Of a DNA stretch of 64,000 nt, positions 12,101-24,100 are shown piece by piece. The DNA is from Protonemura montana. Lineage: Eukaryota > Arthropoda > Insecta > Plecoptera > Nemouridae. The notes below the pieces were generated by a model, which saw only the letters and a list, made by a program, of their open reading frames with translations, did not search any database and was not told where the DNA came from. Numbering within the stretch: position 1 is the stretch's first letter; each line of letters begins with the position of its first letter. Both the position numbers and the translations under genes were made by a program. Location: NCBI GenBank assembly GCA_947568835.1, contig OX387611.1, positions 9,490,001-9,554,000 of the forward strand, in the 5' to 3' direction.

Positions 12101-15100
12101 AATTATTTTGTCCAATAATTTTTGTTTGTTATAATGCCGTGTTAGCATTACGATACATTGTGTCAAAGGGACAAGGCTAAGCGGTGGCCGGTCCTTGGTG
12201 CTGTTGGACAAGAGCAGCCAACACAGTGTGTCAAAGGGACAAGGATAAGCGGTGGCCGGTCCTTGGCGCTGTTGGACAGGAGCAGCCAACACAGTGTGTC
12301 AAAGCGACAAGGCTAAGCGGTGGCCGGTCCTTGGTGCTGTTGGACAAGAGCAGCCAACACAGTGTGTCAAAGCGACAAGGCTAAGCGGTGGCCGGTCCTT
12401 GGTGCTGTTGGACAAGAGCAGCCAACACAGTGTGTCAAAGGGACAAGGATAAGCGGTGGCCGGTCCTTGGCGCTGTTGGACAGGAGCAGCCAACACAGTG
12501 TGTCAAAGCGACAAGGCTAAGCGGTGGCCGGTCCTTGGTGCTGTTGGACAAGAGCAGCCAACACAGTGTGTCAAAGCGACAAGGCTAAGCGGTGGCCGGT
12601 CCTTGGTGCTGTTGGACAGGAGCAGCCAACACAGTCTGTCAAAGGGACAAGGCTAAGCGGTGGCCGGTCCTTAGTGCTGTTGGTCAGGAGCAGCCAACAC
12701 AGTGTGTTAAAGGGACAAGGCTAAGCGATGGCCGGCTGTTGGTGCTGTTGGACAGAAGCAGCCAACACAGTGTGTCAAAGGGACAAGGCTAAGCGGTGGT
12801 CGGTCCTTGGTGCTGTTGGACAGAAGCAGCCAACACAGTGTGTCAAAGGGACAAGGCCTAGCGGTGGCCGGTCCTTGGTGTTGTTGGACAGGAGCAGCCA
12901 ACACAGTGTGTCAAAGGGACAAGGCTAAGCGGTGGCCGGTCATTGGTGCTGTTGGACAGGACCGTGCTACATGCCGGCACCGGACTAACTTCGGCTCCCT
13001 GCTATGCTGGGCTCGCATCAATATCAGCCTATCCGACACTGACAGCCAATAATCTAGTGCAATATGAAATCGTTTATAGAATGTGTCATTTAATGTCAAT
13101 CATGTCAATGGCTTTCCACCGAGTAAACATAACAATTTCATATTACTCCAAGCTAGAAGGTTACCTCCTTGAGGACGTGTGCAAGCATGCAACGATGTGA
13201 TTTCAGCGTTCACAATCGTCCGTTGGGTTTGACAGGAAACGGAAACCAATTTCCTGACTCTCGTTTTTCCGTTTTCCTCGAGTCAGTGGCCGGGAAATGT
13301 CTGGGTCCGGAATTCTATAGGAATTTTCCTCGCCATGGCAACAAGTGATTGGCAAATGTTCGACAGGAAACGCATGGGTGAAAAAACTCATACACGTGCG
13401 TGTATTTTTGGTTGATTCTTTCATTCGGTTCGTGAAATAAAATTGATAGACTTTATTTGGAAGTAAGGGAGGAGGGGTCTAAAAGTCTAAGGGGTAAGTC
13501 GTCTCAGTGTGCAAATCTCGACTCCAAATGGTGCCAGAAGCAAAATACTGATCCAGGCTGCTTCGACGTCTAAATATCTTACTATTCTGAAAATTGAATT
13601 CGTTTCGGTGCATAATTCACACTCCTGGAAGAGATTGTTTGTTTTGAAAAGTGGTATAACTTTTCTGCTGCTAAGGTAATCTAATCGAATGTGCATATTT
13701 ATATTCTTTTAAGCAAACATATTGTCTGTTTATAATTTTTCTTAAATGATGCATATATGCACGAGAAGCATATTAATTTTAAATGTAATGCTGAAAGTCT
13801 ATGATTGGTCTAGTTGTCACAGAATGACTTAACCCCAGAAGTTGCTGTCAGTATAAGTTCATTTTGTTTGTTTTGTAAATAATTGATTGTTTTTTTCTCT
13901 CCTTTTTACAGAGCCAATTTACAAAAATTTACCAATCACGAGTTTATAACGAGTTTATAAAAGAAAAACTCATCGGGGTCTGGTAGCACCCGATGTCATG
14001 TTACGCGCTGCTCAATTTGTGTTGCAGGAAAAAGTGGCAAAAGATTTTAACATAAATTATCGAACATTGACTCGGGATTATCATAAAATAACTGATGCAG
14101 ATTTTAATTAAATTATCACCTGTCCATTTTTAAATGAGATACAGAACAAACACCAGAGCTAGTGCCTTTTAATTAAATTATTTTATATACATGAACTAAT
14201 AAGCAATTTACCTACAGCTTTGTAGGCAACTAGCTGACTCAGATTGCATATGGTGACGGAATAAGCCAGTTATTATATATATTTTTTTCTTGTGCTAGGA
14301 ATAGCTTGATTTTAGAGGAATCCAAAGTATGCATGTATGTGCAGATCTGATATATTCAGAATTTCAATGTTTTTAATGTATAAAATAACTGTACAAAGAA
14401 GAACTTTACTAACTGTCTTTTACTGTATTTATTGAGTTTGCTTGGTGTAGGTTTTTATTTTTACAAGATGTAAAGAATGTTGTTGCAGGATGCAAAATGA
14501 GTTTGCAGAATGATTGCAGAATTTGCATGAGTTGATGTTTGAATTTAAATATCGTCAGAAACTTGCTATTCAATGTCTGGTTTGAAAACCGTAATATTGG
14601 GATTTAAGTAGTTTTTTCTTTCTTGAAAAAGCAAGAATTTGTGATTCCAAGTTTATAGCTAAAATGCGCGTATAATGTTGAGTAGTCATAGAATTAAAAA
14701 CAACAACAGGCCAAATAAACATTAGGATAACTTTACCAGCAGTGGCGGCTGGTGAGATATTGAGGTGACAAAGGGTAGATGTAAACATGGGTGAAAAAAA
14801 AAACAAGGGTGGTCGAAGAAAAAGTTAGTTTTGTGGGAGTAGCCACCCCCTAGATACCCCCTAGATCTATACAGTTTTTGAATATTTTAAGCCAGGTAAC
14901 CCTTCTAGAAAACCCAATTTTACACCTGATTTTTTTCAAGGCAAAAAACTTTATAGAAACATATGAGACGCCAAATTATGAATTATTAAACTGTCTTTAT
15001 ATTCAAGTTTAAAGTGTTTTACTATATTACAAACAGTAAGTTATTTCCATATGCTTTTTTTTTCAATTTTCTTTAATAATTTCCTGAAAATATTCATTTG

Positions 15101-18100
15101 AGTTCAAAAACTATTATCGTAGTTTTGGAGTGAGAGTGGGCAGGCCATTGCCACTTGCTACCTGTACGAGACCTGTTGCTTGATTGCGTCGAAGACGGCA
15201 GACAAATTATATATAGGGATACAGTTTTTTCCAATCTTATGAGGCAGTGCCAAAAAACCCCGTTGGTACAAAATTTTTCAACGAATTTTGATAAAATTTA
15301 AATGTAAATTTGCTTAAAACTTGATTATTTACTGGCAGATTTTTAATAAAAACGCGCGGGGTATCAGATGAGAGCTAAAAATAGTTTTCCTATCAGAATT
15401 TAAGCTACAGAATAACACTTCAAGAGCAGGATCAAGCTAATTATTACAAAATATCAAGACAGCTTACCAAATGTATTAAAGAGAGTAAATCAATTTATTT
15501 AGAAATCGACAGCTATCCAAATATATGGTTGACCATAAGGTCTAGATTACTGATCAATATTTTAAATACAAAATCAGAGTTACTGTAAGGGTCAGTTGTT
15601 CAGTGGTCCGTTAAAAACCTAACAGACCGTTATTTTGTAATTTGCTTGTTAACAGCCAATCAAAAGATGTTTTATGTTTGTTAACAGCATGTTTACCACC
15701 TAACGTATCACCGTAAAACCGACAAAGAGTATTCACAGCCTCGTGTTTCTAATCCTTGGAAATCCGTCATTCTCATACACTTAAATCCTCTCAAAAATGG
15801 CACGTCCAAGTAGCTCAATTGGTAAGAACACCAGCGACAGGTGGAGATCGGGGTTCTAATCATCATATAAATAATATTTTAAAAGATAAACAATCAAATC
15901 TAACCTCAATCTCTTTCTCCACGTAGATGACGCTGTGTTGCATTGACGGGAAGTTCGGGCGGCTTCGTGAGACTTCGGGTGCCACCGCCTTGTAGATTCC
16001 TTGCCATTGGACGGGGGGAAGATTGCGATCAAGAAACTTCCGCCTGACCCATGCACCGCAGCGTTGCCAGATCATCGCACAGGCCAGAATACAGGCCAGC
16101 ACGAATGTAACACTCGACAACACTGTCAGCCAAATCTGCTGAGAAATAAAAAAAACAAATCCTTATCAATCTAAATTTTTGCTTTTCTGGTTATTTATTA
16201 AATGTGTGGTGTTTAACGACGCATCGTTGTGGCATTGGGCCATGCGGCTCTGATTCAATAACCTTGGTCAATACGCGGGTGATGATGATGATGATAAAGG
16301 TAGTCTTGTCTAGTTTAGAAGGGAGGAGGTGAAATCCGGTGCCGGCACGTAGCCTACTCCTGTCGATGAGCACCAAGGGTTGGCGAGTTAGAAACAGCGG
16401 TTCTCGTGAGATCACCGAAGTTAAGTAACACTGCACTGAGTCAGGTATTGAATGGGTGACCATCATACACATGACCAGTTCTGTTCGGGAGAGAGGTTGG
16501 AGGGATGAAAGTTAAGCAACACTGAGCTGAGTCAGGTATTGGATGGGTGACCATCATACACATGACCAGTTCTGTTCGGGAGAGAGGTTGGAAGGATGAA
16601 AGTTAGTACAGCAACTTCATTCGCCTTGCTTATCAACCTCTCGACAGCATGAATTTGTGGAGTTATGGTGGTTTTCGCGTTGTACCGGCCTTCGGAAGGG
16701 ACGTTAAGCCGGTGGTCCCTCTGGTGCTCTTCGACAGAAGTAGGCTACGTGCTGGCACCGGGTTTTTACTTCTTTCTTCTAGGCTAGGTTAGTTTAATCA
16801 TCATACTCAAAATCATACTTCTATCATACTTTAAATGGCGTTGGTGAAATCGACCCTCAAAAACTTTCACTGCCATTGATACAATTGACAAGCGGAACGT
16901 AAAAGCACTGCGAGTTTGATTCTAGCCGAGGAGGTGCCGAGTCTTGTGCTCTGCGGGTAGTATCTCGAGTATTTTTTTTTAGCTTAAAATCAAAGTTAAG
17001 AAACGTTTTTCATTAGTCCATACCAACAATCCTTATCTTATTAGTGTCTTTCATTATAAAAAAAATATATATTTGACTTTTCTTTTTACATACGGCAAAA
17101 TAAACCTCTCTGACAATATTGATGGAAGTGCCAAGTTAGTTTGCTTTGCTGGTGGTATTCAGGGGCTACGTCACTGGGTTCTTACTGCTGGTGAAAAGCT
17201 GGCTTAGATATTTTTAAAGTTTGTAAGCCTTTAATATAATTATTATTTGTGGTGTTTAACGACGCACTGTTTTGACATCTGACCATGCGGCACTGGTCTA
17301 ATGGCGTCGGTGAATGAGTGGATGATGATGAGGATGATGATTAACCTAACCTAGCCTAGAAGGGAGGAGGGGAAACCCGGTGCCGGCACGTAGCCTACTC
17401 CTGTCGAAAAGCACCAAGGGGACCACCGGCTTCACGACCCTTCCGAAGGACGGAACAACTCGAACAGCAGGATTCCTCCACAAATCCATGCTGTCGAGAG
17501 GTTAATAAGCAAGGCGAGTGAAGTTGCTGTACTAACTTTCATCCCTCCAACCTCTCTCCCAAACAGAACTGGTCATGTGTATGATGGTCACCCATTCAAT
17601 ACCTGACTCAGCGCAGTGTTGCTTAATTTCGGTGATCTAACGAGAACCGGTGTTTCCCACACGCCAAACCGTACGGTGCCTTTAATATAAACAGATAAAG
17701 TTGTAAGAACATGCATTTCTCAAAAAACAATAAAAGCATTTTGATTATTGGTGTAGATTGCTAATTTATTTAGGAATCCTGTTGTTCGCGTTGTACCGCC
17801 CTTCGAAAGGGACGTTAAGCCGGTGGCCCCACAGGAGTCGGCTTCGTGCCGGCACCGGGTTTCTAGGCTAACCCGGGTTAGTGCTCCCTTCTAGGCTAGG
17901 TTAGGTTCATCATCATCTTTATCATCATCCACTCATTCACCGACGCCATTAGACCAGTGCCGCAGGGCCAGTTGTCAAAACAGTGCGTCGTTAAACCTTA
18001 ATAATCAATAGCACTACCATAACAAGGTCAATAGCTGGATCAGCTGGATTTGTTTAAAATCTGGTTAAAACAAGGATTATGCCAGTATTATTCGTAATTT

Positions 18101-21100
18101 ACCTAATTTTTTTTGTCGCTTTCATATGACAAGACCAACATTTTGCACAAGCAATGCTGTCAGTTTCGTGGAATTAAAAGCTATGTTCGTGATTTTCAAA
18201 TTTTTTTATCCCCTCAATAGCACAACGCAATAAGATTAAATAACGTGAATACCTGCATTTCAGTCTGTTTGAATGAAAACGTGTGGGATTTTTTTTTTAC
18301 TTTGATCTATTTGATAAGCTTAACCTTAAAATAACTCACTGATCTCATATCACATAGTTTTCCCAAAATTTTCTTTTCAATTTTCCCATTTCATCAACGT
18401 TTAGAATATAATTCTACTCTTCCTAAAAACAGCTAACCCGAACCGTATATTGAAACCGTGTGCATGGATATGATGATAGAATTCTTTTCATACTTCATAT
18501 GCACGTAGGTATGATGTCATATCAGACATTTATTGCAATTTTTTTCCTATTTATTATTTGAAAAAGCAAAAGATACGAAAAAATGTCAAAGAAAAAAATA
18601 AGTTGCTCTGGAAGAAGAGTGTGTCTATGAGTGATAAAATTACATTATTTGACAATTGACAGTTGATTGCATTTTAATTTCACTTCAATTGTGATCAGCT
18701 GGCTGGATCCTATGCTCTATCCAGGTTATTTGAGATCAGCTGGCTGGATCCTATGCTCTATCCAGGTTATTTGAGATCAGTTGGCTGGATCCTATGCTCT
18801 ATCCAGGTTATTTGAGATCAGCTGGCTGGATCCTATGCTCTATCCAGGTTATCTGAGATCAGCTGGCTGGATCCTATGCTCTATCCAGGTTATTTGAGAT
18901 CAGCTGGTTGGATCCTATGCTCTATCCAGGTTATTTGAGATCAGCTGGCTGGATCCTATGTTCTATCCCGGTTATTTGAGATCAGCTGGCTGGATCCTAT
19001 GTTCTATCCAGGTTATTTGAGATCAGCTGGCTGGATCCTATGCTCTATCCAGGTTATTTGAGATCAGCTGGCTGGATTCTATACTCTATCCAGGTTATTT
19101 GAGATCAGCTGGCTGGATCCTATGCTCTATCCAGGTTATTTGAGATCAGCTGGCTGGATCCTATGCTCTATCCATGTTATTTGAGATCAGCTGGCTGGAT
19201 CCTATGCTCTATCCAGGTTATTTGAGATCAGCTGGCTGGATCCTATGTTCTATCCAGGTTATTTGAGATCAGCTGGCTGGATCCTTTGCTCTATCCAGGT
19301 TATTTGAGATCAGCTGGCTGGATTCTATACTCTATCCAGGTTATTTGAGATCAGCTGGCTGGATCCTATGCTCTATCCAGGTTATTTGAGGTCAGAGGAT
19401 ATTCCAAATATTTTTTATCTTCAAGTAGATTTTGTTTATGTTCAAAGTTCAAACAAAATCTCGGAGGTCATCTAGTAATGGATCATTCACCCAAAACAAT
19501 CACTTTCTGGACAAGATAATCTGGATTGTCAATCACTGACGATCAAATCACTCGCCTTGATTAATCTCCAGGTAGTCGAGTGTTGTCATGGAAGCAGTTT
19601 GAAATTATGTCGAGCTCGAACAAGATGGACACGTGTGCTAAGCCAACGTCACGTCGCTACGGTGTTTGAATAGCCTAGTTTGTCAAACTGTCACAAGGGT
19701 GAAGGTTACAAGCGATGGAAAAATAAGTTACATATGTGTCAAAAAACCATGTTTCTTTTTTGCTTCCAAAGTATGTCACATGTAAGATATTGTAAGATAT
19801 TGAAATAAAGAAATTGTCTTTAGGTATATTAGATGCCTATAAAAACAATAAAGATGACACATACATACATACATGTGTTTTGACACAAATGTGCCACAAG
19901 TATGGCGATTCTACCAGTAGCTTATGAAAAATAATTTAATAAACTTAATAAAAAATTCACAGACTCTTGGTTCTACTCCTTGGAGATCCGTCATTCTCAT
20001 CAATTACACTAAAATCGTCTCAAAAACCCAGTGTCCAAGTAGCTCAATGGTTTAGAGCAACACCCGCAACAAGTGGAGATCGGGGTTCGCGTCCCCGTTT
20101 GGGCATCAATTTTTGAGACGGTTATAGTGTTCATAATAATCAAATCTAATAAGAAAGTTGGCATATTTTCGTATCATTGGGAGTGAATACTGTTTGGGAA
20201 CGGTGTTCCAGCTCAGAATTCTAGAATGCCCCTTTCCTGTCACTCGGGTGGAAACTACCACTTTTTCACGCAGCTGGTTGAAACAGGCGGGAAAAGTTCT
20301 TTTTTTGTTCTATTAATAACAAGTGTTTATTTAAAAAATACTGAATTTGTGAACCTAGTTTTGTTGTAATCTGATTTTTGATGATTTATCTGTGTTCTCG
20401 TTGGGTTTGAAACCCGTTTTTGGGTTTGTTAGTTAGGTTTGAAATATGAATGTACTTTGAAGGCATCAAAGCTTGGGTTTAGAATGGTCGTTTAGATTTT
20501 TAAAGAAATTCATAAAGTTGTGGAACTCTAAACCAGTTTGTTATATGTAAAAAAATTCCGCTAACTAAATCTCTTTTTTCCAAGTATTTGCTCAGCATTT
20601 CAAGCTGAAACGACTGCAGTTGATTTTAAAACAAAGTGTTATATAAATTAATGCTGTTGTTTGATACATAGTCAACATTATAAAGTTTTACAGAGATAAA
20701 AGACAATTTTGAGAATAATTCAGAAAAAAAAATAGGTAAGTATGTTAACCTATGTATACATACAGATATCTTTGTAGGTAGAAGGCATAGAAAGTGAATA
20801 AATTGAACAAGGCAAAGTTAAGAGGTTGAATTAACATAGATATTAGTTGCTGGGAAGAAAATTGGGAAAAAAGGGAGAAGAAAGTTGAGAGAAAAGAAGT
20901 TTTTTTTGATAGTGGAAAAGGATAAGTGTTATAAATAAAAAAAGTTATGAAGAATGTAAAAAATGATAGAAAATGGCTAAGAGATCCATAGTAAAACTGT
21001 AATTTGTCATGTGATTCTCGGAAAAAAGTATGATTCTGTTTTAAATAAATAAATATATTAAGCACGCTTTCTTCATAATTAGGAACACTTCAACCAACTC

Positions 21101-24100
21101 AAAAAAACTGATGCCCAAACTGGATCTTATGTAGCTCTTCATTAACCCAAATTAACCCAAACCTTTTACCAAAATCCAATTGGGCATCCTTTTTTGAGTG
21201 GGTAGCAGTGTCCATAATAATAAAATACCCCGCGCATTGCAAGCGTTTGCATCTTAAATCAGATTTGATTTAATCAGAACGCATTCGTATATCATCAAAT
21301 CTTTGTTAAAAATGCCGTTACAAGAAACCGTCACTTGAACGCAATTTATCTTCTGAAGCAACATAAAATATTCCTAAAAGCCTGTGACTTTCTCATCTTC
21401 TCTTTTTCCAATAAGCTTCATGAGGGAAAGATTCCATTCTGTTCTATGAAGATGCAGGCAAGTTTTCTGCATACTACAGAAGTGGTTTCGTTTGACTTTA
21501 CATTGCAAAGGTCTATTTAATTTCCATGTAGACTTATGAAATTGAATCGTAAGATGGAAGGTATATAAATCAAAGAATGAGGATGTCATGGCTGTCTAGT
21601 CCAAGGGTGTACAAAGTTTCTTACAGAATAAAAACTAGTAAAATTTCTTTGTCTTTCTTATTATTTCTTGTGCTCCTTTGCTAGTTCCTGAAGTTCCAGA
21701 GGTTTGTTCGTAATTGATGAACGAAGCAACATTTTCAATTTAACTTACCCAAAAAAAATCACTTTCGTGTGTTTTTTCCCATTTTTTTTTTTGTGATTTT
21801 TTGTTGCACTTCATGTGCCAAATACCTTATCCGATTAGAACGAAAATTTGCAGGGCAAATTTTTGTGTTCTCAACCTAGACCCATTGTGTTTTTATTTCG
21901 CAAAATCGGCAAAATTTACGAAAATTTTCAGATTTTGTATAACCGTTTAGAGTTGTGCCGCCAAAAGTGTTTGATATTTTCTTACCAAACTTTGCTGAGA
22001 TGTGAAATGCAACAAAATGAAGGTAGTTGTACAGTTTTTGAGTCCGCATGATGGTTTCTCTCTAATTTTTGGCAATTTTGGCTTTTAAGCTTTGATCATA
22101 TACAATGACTTGGCTGCACATTGAATCACCCCAAAATATCGCTACACACATCTTACAACGCAACTCTAAACTCGTAGTTTTCCTAATTATACCACTTATA
22201 CCCAGGCTTACCACACTGACTTCGTGCAGATATCGTTAACCACTCTCAGTGGTAACACTCAGATCTTTGGGAACCCCAAACAGAACTGTTATCTTGCCAA
22301 ACGGTCATTCTTCTTTCCCAAATAATTCTCACACTCAGTTATTTTAATAATATTGCGAGCCCAAAAGAATCATAGCAAATCACGATTCACGAGTGCCTTG
22401 CGTTTGGCTACAACACCGCTAAGTATTGTTAGGTGACAATAATAACCGTTTCACGAATACCGTTTAAATCTTGCTTAATCGGTGTTTTTGAGAGGATTTA
22501 GGAAATAATAGGGAAATCTCTTTAAGATAATTATTTAATTATTATCATTGTGTTCAAATACGCGTTTAAAATAAAATCTGATGTATTTTTTCTTTTTATA
22601 ATCCGATCATAACTTTTCTATTTCTATTTGTTTTAAGAATGGCTAAAATATGAATTCTCGTGGCGGGATTAAAACGGGCTGTGATTAACTACACGTAGTT
22701 CTGACGTCATTTTGTTGTATCCTTTGCGTTCGCTTCTGTTTTTTGACGTCATACTGACGTCAGTTTTCACTTCATGTCATAAAAAATGGCGACCCTCGTT
22801 TTCGTACGAGATTCAAACGCAAACATTTTAAACAGAGATATTTTATTCAAAATTGGATTAAGAAGAAAATAAAAAAATACGGGTTCATTATTTTCTTACA
22901 AAAAAAAATATAGTTTCAAATTTAAAGAGATTTCCCTATCGATTTTCCCCGCTAAGCCGACATTTTAAAAGATTTTTACTAGAATTTTTATGTAAATACA
23001 CAAACAAGATGTAAATTTAAATTTGAATTCGGTGATGATTCAGGAAGGCTTTGTCCTGTCACATAAAATAAATTTTATTTAGCAGCCGTCACTATTTTCT
23101 CTCTGTCCTAATCGCCGTTTAGTTTAACTTTTCAACTGTCATTTTAAGGTTAAAGTATAAGTAGTCCCATTGATATTTTGTTTGTGGTCACAAAATATTC
23201 CGTTCCGAAGCAACAACAATGTTAAAAGTATACCCAGGGTCTTTCAACCACGTCAAAGGCGCTTAAGGTTGAGTGCCTAAAGGACTTCATGGGGTTTGGG
23301 AGCTTCCTCTTAAATGGGCCCCGGCGACCGCTGCAATGAAGGCTCGCGGGCATCGCGGGCTGCCCGCTCTTTTGACTTTTTATTTCAGGGTTAAGTTCGA
23401 AGTTAAAGTTAAAGTTTGCGCCAATGAAAATAATAGTCATATTTTGATGAGAGTAGCGAGCAAAGCGAAATCTTTAATTTCACAAACCTTAGAAAAAAAT
23501 CGCTTCTAGTTTTTGCGTTTGTCTGTTTGTTCACCCTCTGGTGGCCTACTCTGATTTTTGTGTTTTTAAAATTGGAACTTTTTTTTTTCAAAACAAAAAA
23601 TAAAAATTACCAAGCTCAGTCATCCTTAATGCATCTAACTAACTCTGTCTACAAATATAAAAGTGTAATTAAAAAAAAAAAAGTTCAAAAACTAAAAAGA
23701 TCACAACTAACTCCACAGAGAAACGCGCTAACGTTACAGAAGAGCAATTAAACTCACAATAAAGTAGTCAAATAACATCAAGTTATAAGAAAAAAACTAC
23801 AAAAAATATATAATTGCTTCCGGTGAGGTGCTTCAATAGAAGTTATTTGTGTCGCAACTTGTGAACTTTCCGCTATGCGTGGGTGGCAAAAACTAATTGG
23901 CTCTCACCACCCTGTGACATTCGCCATTTCCCCGGTCATACTAGCGCAAAATATCTGTCGCGAATTCTCACCAGATTGCATACAAGGGTCTGCATAAAGA
24001 AGTTAATCCATTTATCTTAAAGTTAATAACGCATCTCATCACTGACAACATCTTTTAATTGTTTAGTTGTAGTTTTCTTTTCTATAAGTTGCATACAATA

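Noticed and set aside
241-12985. CRISPR-like regular repeats
   Set aside because: Units are contiguous head-to-tail copies with no unique spacers, and the window is clearly eukaryotic.
14740-14755. Second hAT element
   Set aside because: Only one end resembles a hAT terminus; no inverted partner or target duplication found.
20034-20106. Functional tRNA gene
   Set aside because: A cloverleaf can be drawn but the anticodon loop lacks U33, the anticodon stem is weak, and copies recur within a transposon-like frame.
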